From Haliclystus octoradiatus (taxonomy: Eukaryota; Cnidaria; Staurozoa; Stauromedusae; Haliclystidae), in assembly GCA_916610825.1 (NCBI GenBank), contig OU744454.1, positions 13,035,141 through 13,099,140 of the forward strand: 64,000 nt of DNA, given 5' to 3'. The notes under the pieces are model-generated. The model had not been told where the DNA came from. It worked only from the letters and a program-made list of their open reading frames with translations, and made no database searches. Shown piece after piece: positions 1 to 11,300 of this stretch; position 1 is the stretch's first letter; each line of letters opens with the position of its first letter. Position numbers and translations under genes: made by a program.

Positions 1-1024
1 TTAAAATATCATGATTATATATCTTGCCTGTTAACACTTATGATGCCGACGGTTTTTCAATATCCTTTCACCACAGGCCGCCCTGTTTTTGCATGCGATC
101 ACAATATCAAGTAATCAACTTTCAAGTTCATTTATCTCAAGAAATATTCGTTTTTATATAACAAAGTTTTGGGAAATTAATATTTCGATACATATATTTC
201 ATGTTGTGTACTTTTTGTTTGAAATTTTACAATCAAAGACTGCGCAGTTTTCAAAAGAAAAACACAATGACGGAATTGTTTCAAATGTTTTATGAAAAAC
301 AGTCTTAAAATTCAAATTATTTTAACATCAATCAAACAAAATAAGCTTTAACATATCATACTTTATATAAATTTTGATTTATTTGGTCTCAAGAGCAATT
401 TAGCCTTGAAACAACATGAAAAAGAGAGCAACTATGTCTGTAGACCCACGCCCGTACGCCATGAATGTCGAAATTGTCATTTCTAAAAAAATTAATTTAA
501 AATAGCAAGACTACATTTTATATCCAATAATGATTTAAGCTAACTCCCAATACAATTAATTAGACCAGGAATCGAATATAAACATATATAACATGCTTGA
601 TTTATATTAATTTGGACAAAACTTTCATTATAACGAATTTTAAAAAATCCGAAAAAATTGCAAAACACAACACAAACTTCTCTGTCTCCAAATAAAATTC
701 ATTAACCAGAAAACCACATAAAAAACAGAAATATTAATAGGTTGATGACCATATAAATGTATTGCTTAAGTTTTTATCGTGTTTTCGAAGTAATAATAGC
801 TCATTTTATTGCCTTTCTTAGCGCCAAGGCGATCACGTGTCAACACTTCGCCATTTTGTTTTGCTTTCGAACTTTCAAACTGATTTAAAATCGTAAGATC
901 ATGTTGAATTCAAGTGAAAGAAGATTCCCTGCTAAGCTGATATTCGATTGGTTTAATTGAACAAAGGTTTCTGCTTGAAGACTTCCTTTTTCATTGTTTT
1001 TAAGCTCTGTGGAAAGCCCACGTT
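1..1024. other. AT-rich stretch, no gene seen
   Basis: No reading frame with recognisable similarity, no splice-bounded exon and no clear repeat boundary was found in either strand. The composition is strongly AT-rich, like the introns elsewhere in the window. Confidence 0.5.
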
Positions 1025-1095
1025 GCTATCCCGAGTATACTCGGGTTCGGCCTGCTGACGGGGGTCAAGCTATCCCGAGTATACTCGGGTTCGGC
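1025..1095. repeat. Two direct copies of a palindrome-bearing 27-bp unit
   Basis: Seen directly: the 16-bp perfect palindrome CCCGAGTATACTCGGG occurs at 1030-1045 and again at 1074-1089. Both copies are preceded by GCTAT and followed by TTCGGC, so the repeated unit is 27 bp (1025-1051 and 1069-1095) with a 44-bp period. It is much more GC-rich than its surroundings. A dimeric binding site or a piece of a repeat family are both possible; function is unknown. Confidence 0.8.
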
Positions 1096-1215
1096 ACGAC
1101 AAGTGTTAATTACACATACATATATATCTAATAATGATGAAATGATCATACAAGGCTCCTCACTTTTGTGTTGAAGAGAATACTATGTAATACAACTTTG
1201 AGGATTCACAAAGTA

Positions 1216-1687
1216 GACCGAGCGTCACATATCTAAAACGGCAGGTTTCTCTGGGCAACTTGAAATTCATACAAAATTTTCATAAAAATACTATAAATAC
1301 TTTCCCGTTTCTTGTTCTAGTCAAATTTTATTGTGGAACTCACTGACGATGAATGTGTAAATCATTTCACGGTCAGAGCCTTCTTAATTCATACATAAAA
1401 AAATTAAAAAAAACATTTCATGTTTTCGTCACGCTTCTATGGATTCTCGATATCAAGGGAGAACAAAAAATCACAGACCATGAAGCTCACATGCTGCATT
1501 ATCTCAAAACAATAAGAAGGCTTTGACCGTGAATCATGAAATATAAATTGGATTTTTGAATGGTTCACAATAAAATTTAATTGAAACAAGAAATAGGGAA
1601 GTGTTCATCATATTTTTATGAACTAATTTACTGTGATTTTCAAGTTGCCCAGAGAAACCTGCCGTTTTAGTTCAGTGGTGCTCGGTC
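1216..1687. mobile_element. 472-bp MITE, long inverted repeat, TA target site
   Basis: The ends are inverted copies: GACCGAGC at the left and GCTCGGTC at the right. Pairing extends inwards through AAAACGGCAGGTTTCTCTGG and its complement, then through TTTTATTGTG and AAGAAGGC/GCCTTCTT further in. It is flanked by TA on both sides (1214-1215 and 1688-1689). It has no coding capacity. Inference: a non-autonomous DNA transposon of a TA-targeting (Tc1/mariner/pogo-like) type. Confidence 0.75.
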
Positions 1688-1911
1688 TAAATTCACAAAT
1701 GACAAATATACAAGAAATTTCTTTATGCGATTTATTTTTACATATTTACGCAAATATGAATGTCTGATTTTTTAGTTTATTTATTAAATATTTATTTATC
1801 TATTAACATCAGCGGTGTATCGTGACTAACCAGAATCATAATCATAATCGCATTTATGAAATTACACTTTTTCTCCTCTTGAAGACGTTGAACAAACATA
1901 TAGCAGATTTA

Positions 1912-2702
1912 GGCTAGGGTTATATGGACGCACCGAACTCAATTCGAATTAGGTGCGACACCGAATAGCATTAAATTCGCATTTGGAGTTATACAGACGA
2001 AACAAATGTCGACGATCTTTAACAACTGGCCAAAATGTCACGTGATAGGAAGTAGTTTTCTTGGAATTATACCGCACGGTTTGAAGCCAGAGTGTTTTGT
2101 TTGCATTATTTTTCATTTTCAGCGATTTTTTCGTTCTATTTTGCCTATCTATAGTTTGAAACTTGTATGAAGTAGTAATCTCGAAGGTTTGCAAGCATTT
2201 TTACGGGAGACAGTTTTTGTTCTAGCAGGCATAGTACTCAGAGCAAATTAAATGCGAATTTCCATTTAGATAACGTATTATGATAAAAGCGACCCCAATT
2301 CTAGTTGTGATGCATTGTGGTTGACTAGAAGAAAGCGTTTTTAAATGTTTTAAATCATGATTTTGGAAAACATCAGCTTCCCTGTCAGCCATCTTTCAAT
2401 CATATAAACAAGTCACCATAACAACTTCCCAAAAGCGATGTTCTTTCCATCGCATTGCCATGGAAACATCCTTTAAAATGATTTATGATTTGTACATCCC
2501 CCGGTTTATTGCTATATAAGGTAGATATAGGAGCTCAATCACGGCACCGTGAGTGGAATGTATTTAGTTCGGTGCGATGATAGCTCGCTCGTATAACGCG
2601 GCGATGAATTTAAATCATGGAGAAGAGCTCCGCACGTCAAGGCTTGACGTGCGGAGCTAGCTTGACGCCCTTAATGTTTTTTGCGTCCATATAACCCTAG
2701 CC
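1912..2702. mobile_element. 791-bp MITE, PIF/Harbinger-like
   Basis: The terminal inverted repeats start GGCTAGGGTTATATGGACGC and match the right end in reverse complement. Both flanks are TTA (1909-1911 and 2703-2705). A 3-bp TTA target duplication with GG-starting ends is the usual signature of PIF/Harbinger elements. There is no transposase frame, so it is non-autonomous. A near-perfect hairpin with 16-bp arms (AGCTCCGCACGTCAAG and its complement) lies near the right end at 2626-2658. Confidence 0.7.
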
Positions 2703-3058
2703 TTAGTTTCATCTTCTTCGTTAATAATGTTAGAAGTAAATGTAAATTGTTAGAACTATCAAACTTTTGATAAGATTTAATGAATGGCATTATACTGATT
2801 TGTGAAAATTACAGCCATTGCTTGCCACATTCACTTAACATTATGGGGGATAAAAAAAGATAAAATATTCCACGATTAATAACAAAATCAATATAAACGG
2901 CATTATGGCTCTCATAATTGGTTGATAAATTTTTGTAGATTATTTCAATTATTATATTATATGTATTTGAATAAGTTCGATTTATTTTAATCACAATGTT
3001 TTAATGATGAGTCTATCTGTACTCAGCAGTTTATTTGTACAATTTGAAAAAATGTTAC
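2703..3058. other. No gene seen downstream of the broken lectin copy
   Basis: The final exon of lectin copy A would be expected here by comparison with genes B and C, where it encodes the GGWWY segment. Nothing resembling that exon is present in either strand. Confidence 0.45.
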
Positions 3059-4011
3059 CTGAGTATCCAGACACCAAAAGTCTGTAGCCGTCTGAAGCAT
3101 TCCCCACTACGAACGTATCATATTCTGCATATTTGTGTTCATCTCCTGACCAAAGGTCAACTCGAAGAATCTGAGGATTAGACGTTTTTATTTCATGCAG
3201 TGCATTTAGACCAAACCAAAAATCAAATTTAAGATCCCCAAATCCATTTTCATAGTCAGTCAACACGTAATCTATCGAAGTTTTCTAACCCGTCAGACCT
3301 CCAATTAAACAGTAACCAACTTAAAGTTTCAAGGATACATAATACCTTACAAAATGTATAGTATATGCCTCAACTCGATTGCCATATCTTTTATGCACTT
3401 TGGCTGTTGATGAATATTTTAATGTATATTAAATATGTCTGAAAACTATCCTTAAAGTAAAATATTGTTGAAAGCATTCTATCATAAGAAGCAACAGAAT
3501 ATTGCAAGAAATAACTTAAATTACAAATATAGGTTAATGCCTGATTGAGCAAGTTTCAGTGCTTAATATATTCTATAATCACCCAATGATACAAAACTAC
3601 CTGACTCCTAATGGTGTACCGATGGTTCCCTAATAGATGCATATATTCATCAAAATATTCTATTTCAATTTGAGTTGCCTGGTAAAGAAAAGGAAAATGC
3701 ATTCTGCGTGTAATTTTCAGTTTGCTTTTTTCCTCTTGTTAATTCCACATCAACACTAATACACACTAATGTTACGTTTATTACACTGACTTTGTGGCTA
3801 AACTTATCAGGGACGATGTCCGGTAGCACGATTTGTAAAATATTTTCAATAAATTTACAATTAAACGAATTGTGTGGATTTAATTGTTACCTTCTCCTTT
3901 TAAATCTATGTCACAGAAAGCATTGAACATCTTCAAACTCGTAGAAAGTAATGTGTAGATGCCACAGGTTTTGTTTATATCTTCTCGTGCTGCCACGCAA
4001 TCTTTAGGCGG
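3059..4011 (-). pseudogene. Fibrinogen-domain lectin copy A, broken and incomplete
   Basis: Two exons of a fibrinogen-related domain can be read. Exon 2 (4011-3891, 121 nt) encodes PPKDC...KTCGIYTLL...MFNAFCDIDLKGE. Exon 3 (about 3312-3059) encodes DYENGFGDLKFDFWFGL...GYSG and ends at a good GT donor. Exon 3 is damaged in two ways compared with genes B and C. A tandem TGAC duplication (plus-strand GTCAGTCA, 3255-3262) shifts the frame between FDRLRVD and DYENGFG. The acceptor side has also lost one base before the conserved tryptophan codon. No signal-peptide/PAN exon and no C-terminal exon could be found nearby. It is therefore a remnant of the duplicated gene, unless the 4-bp repeat is an assembly error. 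It probably makes no protein. Confidence 0.8.
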
Positions 4012-4722
4012 CTGATAAAATGAATTTTAGAATAATGTTTAAGAAATGATGTTGAAATTTATTGTCACAAGCATATATGTTTATCTCTAATATAAATTAA
4101 CTACTAAATAATCATTTACTTTACAAGGCTATCTCGACACAAATGTTTGCATAATTTCTCGACAATGCATTATATGAATCATTTCGCCAGTAAATCTTAC
4201 ATAAGTCGCGAACAGACAACAAATATACAAATAATTTGTTAAAAATCCGACAATTCTATTAATATAGAGATCCTTCTATATCAGTTCATAAATTAGATTT
4301 TAAAAGTCAATATCAAGTTGCATGGGTCTGTATCAAAGTATCAATGTTGAAGCAGATTTCACAATTGGAGATTTTCCCGATGATTTTGGTTCATAGTAAA
4401 TACTCTGAGTTTTAAGTTGTGACTATCTATGTTTGTTGTAAATAAACATGATCACACATGAACCAAAGATAAATCGTTTACGATACATTTCTATTATTAA
4501 TCAGGGGTTTAGCCTTATCAATACTTGCAGAACTTCAGTCACTGCTCCATCTTTTTCCATCCAAAATTTTAGATACTTAGGGTCCATAATTTGCTACGAG
4601 ATAATGATATTAATATAATCTTCTGAAAACAAGGCTGAAAACAGTTCATTGTTTTGATTTGTATAAAATGATATCAAATTAGTTGATAAAATCTTGCATA
4701 TAATATCTCTTTGTTGCCTGGC

Positions 4723-5334
4723 TCCAAGTCCCACTTACTTTTATGTGCCGAGATTTGATGGATGATAAGCGGGACGTGTGTCCTTTGTCAGGTGTTGGGC
4801 AGGATTCTGCCCAACGCCGGCTTGTCTAATGTCTAGGTTTTCATAAATGTGTACGTCTTTGAAAGATGAAATAATCGGGGTACCTTTAAAGAGTATATAC
4901 AATTTCTTTTTAATACTTGTTTGATTTTTGATCAAGCGTACTGATACCCTCACTACAGGAAGAAATATATGGCTTTCCTCGCCACAAGAACGATCATTCA
5001 AAATTGAGAAAGTTTGCAGCATTTTAAAGAGAAACAACTTACCAGAATCAGTTTGTTGAAGCAAGAACCACAGCATATTTTCGACCGCTCTAAAGATTTA
5101 ACTAATGATCATGAAGCCAAATTTAAATTGTTTAAATCATGTTTATATTGCGCGCCATGTTTGCAAAAACGAATTTGGAATGAAGGCGATCTTCTGGACA
5201 GCTTCAAAATATTTTACATCATCTCGCATGGTTTGATTCGTTTCTTTTGTCTAGGAAAACAATAGAATGTGCAAACGACAGAAGTCTCACTTACAAACAT
5301 ATCAAAATCGTCATAAAAATAAGTGAGACTTGGA
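4723..5334. mobile_element. 612-bp terminal-inverted-repeat element
   Basis: The left end TCCAAGTCCCACTTACTTTT pairs with the right end, which reads AAAATAAGTGAGACTTGGA. There is an internal 9-bp stem with a 4-base loop (GTTGGGCAG...CTGCCCAAC, 4794-4815). No clear target duplication was found. Open frames inside it do not resemble any family I recognise and are probably chance. It lies in the interval where exon 1 of lectin copy A should be. Confidence 0.55.
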
Positions 5335-5536
5335 ACAAGTCAAATCTCTTTGTAAAACTGGAGAAATTTTCGAATGCGGTTCTAGTGATTTGATTGGCTA
5401 ACTCCCGTGTTTGGATCACGCAAGCCAAAACAACTTAGAAACCATGTTGGTAACAAAAATATCCAAAGTTTTCACCGGAGAAAATTTGTATGTATGTTAA
5501 ATATAAGCCTATTAAATTTGATAATATATAATTATT

Positions 5537-6986
5537 TTGAAATATAAAATGGCCAACCTTTATTTCAATATTGGCTTGGAGAATTCCTTAGAGAATGATA
5601 TTGAAACAGTTATGACCTGTAACGACGACAGGTTCAAAAGCTGCACGGAAAGTGATGTAAACAACATGCTGTTACAAGCACAGGCAAGCAACACGAAATA
5701 CAAAACAGCATATGCTGCAAGAATATTTATAGGTAGGCTTGACAATAGATAGGCATGATTCAGCAAATACGAATTATTCAAAACTAGACTAATGAACTTA
5801 TTAGCAAAACATATATATATATATTGTTGTATTTTACATCTGCAGAGTGGGCTACAAAACGAAGAATCGCAGTTGCATTGGAGGACCAAACTGAGAATGA
5901 ATTAGACAAGAACCTCCAAAAATTATATGCTGAAATGAGAAACAAGGAAGGCAAAGAGTATTCAAAAAGCACAATGTTGACTATTCGTTTTGGAATTGAG
6001 CGCTACCTCAATAGTCCTCCTCATTTCAAGGGTGTAACTATTTGTAACAATCAAATATGGTACTAAATGCCAAACTAAAAATATTAAGACAGCAAGGCTT
6101 GGATAACTCCAAACATAAATCACCTATTGACGCCGATGATCTCATCAAATTGAGAAACAATTTGGACTGTTCCAATCCACAATGACTAGTTAACAATGTG
6201 TGGTTCCACGTTACCTTGTATTGGTGCCGTCGTGGTCGAGAGGGCCAACGTTCCTTGACAAAAAACAGCTTTTGCTTTGATACCGATTCAGATGGAGTAA
6301 ATTATGCGACCATGACACACAATGAGACATCGAAAAATCATCAAGGAGGATTGAATTCCAAGGATGATAATTATGAAAAAATAGCGAGAATGTACGAGAC
6401 AAATGAAAGGAACGACGGCTTCAAGGCACTGAAGAGATATACAAGTTTGCTCAATCCAGAATGTCCTGCATTTTTTCAAATGCCGAAAACATATTGGCGA
6501 CTGGAAGATTATTGCTGGTTCCAGAATAAACCAATGGGAGTAAACACTCTTGGAAATATGATGAAAAAATTTAGCATAGAATTCAAATTGTCAAAGTCAT
6601 ACACAAATCATTGTATAAGGGCAACTTCGATAACGCTTTGGTCAAATGCTGGTATGCAGAACCGTCATATAATGAACATTTCAGGCCATCGGCAAGAGAG
6701 CTCCCTGTCACATTATAATCAGCAACCTTCTTCATTACAACTGCGCCAATGTAGCACTATTTTGTCCAATGCCTTGACTAGTCAGAGTAAGACGGGGATT
6801 GGGAGCAGTAATCTGCAACAGTCGAACACAGGTAGCTCCACAATATCGATTGCCAATAATTCTGTTACTCCAAAAATCCAGAAGCAATCACTCTCAAGCA
6901 TCCTTCCTGATGAGCAGATGAAATCAATATTTTCCAATTGTACAATTGCTAATGTTAATATCACATTTCAAAAAAGTTCTAAATAA
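5537..6986 (+). pseudogene. Crypton-type tyrosine recombinase remnant (DUF3504-like)
   Basis: Exon-like piece 1 (5537-5732) ends at AG|GTAGGC and joins piece 2 (5846 onward, after TGCAG) to read IFIEWATKRRIAVAL...ELDKNLQKLYAEMRNKEGKEYS, the typical N-terminal core of the DUF3504 family (KIAA1958/ZMYM/QRICH1-like, Crypton-derived). The C-terminal part keeps the catalytic layout of tyrosine recombinases: an arginine region (CRRGREGQ), the HxxR box as HCIRATS, a GH pair as ISGHRQ, and the nucleophile in SHYNQ. The frame is broken near 6055, and a TGA at 6183-6185 interrupts the reading just before LVNNVWFH. It is therefore a decayed element or host-derived copy. Known for the family: these enzymes cut and join DNA through a 3'-phosphotyrosine. 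A frameshift caused by sequencing error cannot be excluded, but two lesions argue for decay. Confidence 0.75.
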
Positions 6987-7318
6987 TTGTAAATAAACTT
7001 CATAATCATTACTTGTTAAAATTGTTTCCGATAATATATTCCAAATTAGAATTCAAATTCTTATTCGACTTTGTGTCATCGCCATAATGGCTATAATTCG
7101 AGACAAAACCAAACCACGCTTCAAAACCAGACAAACAGCAGAAATGAGACTATCGAAATCATAGCGATCGAAAGGTTCGAAAGTCTAACTGTGGATCTGT
7201 GATTCGAAGAAAGGCAAAATATGACGAAGATGTAAAGATTTATAGGAGATAATTGATCTAATCAGTTAAATCTTTTACTTTAAATTCATTTAAAAATAGT
7301 AAAATTATGTTTTATTTC

Positions 7319-7453
7319 ACAAAAGGGTTACTCGAAAGCTGAAAAACACTCGCCCTACTGGCACTTGTTTTTCTGATGCAATCTCGTGTCTCCCAACATC
7401 CCGCGTGTTGGTATCAGAGAACCTAAACATGGCTGCCGTGCAGTAACCCTTTA
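7319..7453. repeat. Short inverted-repeat element (weak)
   Basis: AAAGGGTTACT at the left is matched by AGTAACCCTTT at the right, about 135 bp apart, with a GC-richer interior than the flanks. This may be a small MITE. Ten to eleven matching end bases is thin evidence. Confidence 0.3.
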
Positions 7454-7987
7454 TTGTAGAGAGTGATTTTTAACAATGTTTGTGATTGGTGAATTGCTGT
7501 TCACATGACGTAAGTTAAGCCAATTATTTAGAGCGGGAAATAACTTACTACTCAACTGTCGCTCATTGCAACAAAATTCTTCATTGCAAGTTAATACAAA
7601 GAATGCAACAAAATTTGCACTTAGCTCTCTTACTGTGTCTATAGAAGGGATGCAAGTAGCATACTCTTGCATATTCAAAAGGTTAACAGAGTATACAAGC
7701 AAAAGATTGTCGGATAGCCTTTTGAATTATTGCTACATTACTGCTCTCTGCTTTAACGCAGAAACTTTTACAGGAACAAATGTAAGCAATAAGCTCCGCC
7801 ATAAACTTTTATTAAGGCAAATAAAAAATTGCACTTGATCGAAATTTTGTCACCTTTCAAGTGAGTTAAACGTTTTTAAGTTTCAATTTTGAGTAATACT
7901 CAATTCTGTTATGTCCGTCGTTAGTGGCTTTGCAGTAATATGAATTTGAATAATTCAATAAAATTATTACTATAGCCTGCGTTTATC

Positions 7988-8372
7988 ATTATTCAAAGGC
8001 ATTCGTTTACTTCCTGTCTCAGGCATCCACGATGGAATTTTCTATAAAGCTATATCTATCTTATGCTTAACTGCCTGCTTCAGTCGGATGATAAATAATC
8101 AACTAAAAATGGGAATAAATGCTAATGAAAACAGATTTTTCACATTTTAGTCAAGATTAATGAAGTCAACAACATTTCAATGGTTGGACTCAACCCTATT
8201 TAGAGTATATAAAAACATTATTTTATACTAACTCAATTTTGATAGGCTACGATATATTCAAGCTATTATAATTGAATTGTTTTTGAAAACAGTACAAAAA
8301 CGGAAAAAATGCAAAACATGAAAAACGACACAAGAAGTGAAATCTAAATATGAGTAGTAAAGAGAACAATTG
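7988..8372. repeat. Duplicated upstream block of lectin copy A
   Basis: This stretch aligns colinearly with 20754-21162, the region upstream of lectin gene B. Shared words include TTCTATAAAGCTATAT, ATCTTATGCTTAACTGCCTG and ATCAATGAAGTCAAC-like segments. The duplication that produced copies A and B therefore included 5' flanking DNA, although the first exon is missing from copy A. Confidence 0.7.
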
Positions 8373-11300
8373 AAATCAAAATGAAACAATAGCAATTACA
8401 TTAGCTATAACAATAGCATTTTTAGTTTTTTACATGTGACGTATATCTTCCGTACATCCATGTGCATAATCCTGCACAACGGCAGCTTGCTTGATGATAT
8501 TATTCTGGCAATTTTTCACGTGTTTTGATGCAAGAAGAAAGACAGTATCCCATTCTGAGAAACTTGATGAAATTTCATTTCAATGTAGTGATTGATAAAC
8601 ACATTGGCTTGCTAGCCTGAGTTCAGATTAAAACATATATCTTGGTGAAAGTGTAAACTGCTCAGAAAAAGCAATTTTGCTGACACAGCACCAGCCTTAA
8701 GAATGCCTTGCCTCAATCAAAATGTGTCTAATTTTATCACGTGATTGTAGCCCGGTAGCCAATTAGATAGCTCAAGCTAAATTGCACTGTCTGTTCACAT
8801 GACTTTGATCGTTTGCTTTGGCATGTTTTTGGCGATAAACACACTGGAAATCAAAGCGTGAAGGCATGACCTACTAAATGTTGCTGACGTATTTGTTGGC
8901 TTTCAGTCAATTTAGTATTTCAATGATAAATGTTTAAATATTAATTCAAATGTTGGTACTATGTACTTAGACAGCATGGTTGACATCAACAGTAAAAAAG
9001 CAAGTTACATTTTTGATTTTGTAAGGAAAGATACATTTATCATATTTTATTGAGCGAATTATCGAGCCCACTTGATCCAAATGTTATCTTGGTATGATAA
9101 AAAATGTAAATTAACATGCTTCATATGCACAGCAAAAACTGAAAAATGGCATAGCCATTAAGTCTTATTTCAGAGAAAAAATTAGTCCAAACAAGATCTG
9201 TTTTACCAGGTATTTCACACTTCTTGGAAGCCCCGAGCAAAATTGTCTTAAAAAAGAGATATAAAATCTCGCATACCTGTCTGAGCTCATTATGTCTTGT
9301 ATCAAGATAATCTAGCTTGCTGCTCCGACTGCAGTTACATGCGATGAAGGAATTGAGGTAGATTCTATATATCTATATATTTATAAAAGTGGTTGTTTGA
9401 ATTTTATTTTATTTCGCATCACTATATGAGCGATGCTGTTCGTTTACATTGTGTGAAGATTAACCAAGAAACTGAAAATAAATTGCAATCACTAGAAATG
9501 AGAAGGAAAATTATGAATTATATATACCTTAGTCCATAATACAAATAGTTTTGACATTACAAGTTCACCGTTGACCACCTGTAGGTAGACGGTCTATATA
9601 GGGTGATTCCATATATTTAATGTTTCATTGTAATTGGGTAAAGAGTAAACTGTGCAACAAAATTAATACAGTCCATATCCTTTTATATCTATATCAATGT
9701 ATTAAAAATGAGGGAAAGAAATGGTCAAAAAAGTAACGCTCTTTGTATGGTTTTTTAAATGTACCTTTTTTTTAGTAATAACAAGGTTACAACAGTATGA
9801 TGTTTGTATGCGTGTATTTTATTTCTAACCATCAAGAATTGGCAAATAAAGTATATACAAAATATCTATATTAAAATTTATACAGCTATGTCATACAACG
9901 GTCATACAAGTGAGCATATTTTCTTATGGAAACGTGAAATATATTGATTTGATAATTGATGTAATTTATGATAGGCAATTTAACATTTTAAATAATGCTC
10001 GATATAAAGCAATAGCTATACATTGCATTTAGTTAATTGAACCTGTTGTAAGGTTTATCTTCAATTTTATAGAGTTTTTGAAAAAGATAACTATAAATGA
10101 TGTCGATATTGTCTAGAAAAAATGTTAAATTTCTACTTGCGCAATGCAATGATGATTTAAAGATCATTGCATCACAGAAAATCAACTCACAGAAAATTAC
10201 TCTTCTTGAACGGCAGTCTCTAACCAATCATGTAATCGTCTAATAACCAATTTGATATTTTTTTCTGTGGATTTAGGCAGAACACCGTTGAACCCAAGTA
10301 GTATTATTATTATTTTAATCACGTCAGGCCTGGAACCATATCATTCAGCGAATCAAAATAATAATAAATTCATATTGTAATAGCCGTGGTAAATTATTTA
10401 CATTTACCACGTTGTAGTAAGTAACTGAATAGCTCTTGAGTCGCCTTCAAAGTACGGGTTACAAAACCAGGGTCAGCCATTCAGCAAAAATTGAAAACAT
10501 TTGAAAATATTAATCAAACAGAAAATAAACAGCATATGTGGTATGATTGCGGAGATGACAGCTTTTCGCAAATAATGCTCGAGTTGACGCAGTATCTATC
10601 TACTATATCCAATGATCGTTGTATGATATATATCTATCTAACATTTGCAATAAAACTAAAATAAAGCAAAATAATACATTCATGCGGCAAAATGTGAAAC
10701 TTATTGCGTGAGTCACAATTCCAATGATTACTGATCAAGCTGGGTTTCAACTCCGCTTAGCGGTACATCACAGAGACCAGTGTGACCATGGTGTGAATCT
10801 AGCCAAAACCCCAGCTGGAAATCTTGCCAAAAACTTCACATCTATTGACGGTTGGTAATTTGATATGCAAATTTTGACATTGAAATTTTGAGCGCGACTT
10901 TGAAGGCTGAAGAAAGTGTTCAACATCTACTGGGCTACAAACTACAATGCCTTTAACAAATTTGATACTGTATTACTTGGCGATTATATTGGAGAATTAA
11001 TATTACTCAAACACGATGATGCATACAACAACTTCGGTCGTCAGAAGATGATTTGTATCAAGCAATCAGAATGAAAAGGTATGTTAGGCCGAGCATCTTT
11101 TAATTTTGACTGCAGGCAGATTTGTCTTTCTTTTACAATTGTTATTCGTATATGCCCGTATGATTATTATCACATAGTCCTGCTTTACACTGTAGACTGT
11201 TTTATAAATGTATCCACATATTCTATTAAATAGGTGATGTCGTATAAACTGATCAAGCGTTTGGAATTCTGTTGTTTTGAGTTCGAACGAATCTAATTGT

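Noticed and set aside
4741-5265. Overlapping frames of 111 and 83 codons on opposite strands
   Set aside because: Both lie inside the inverted-repeat element at 4723-5334 and show no family motif.
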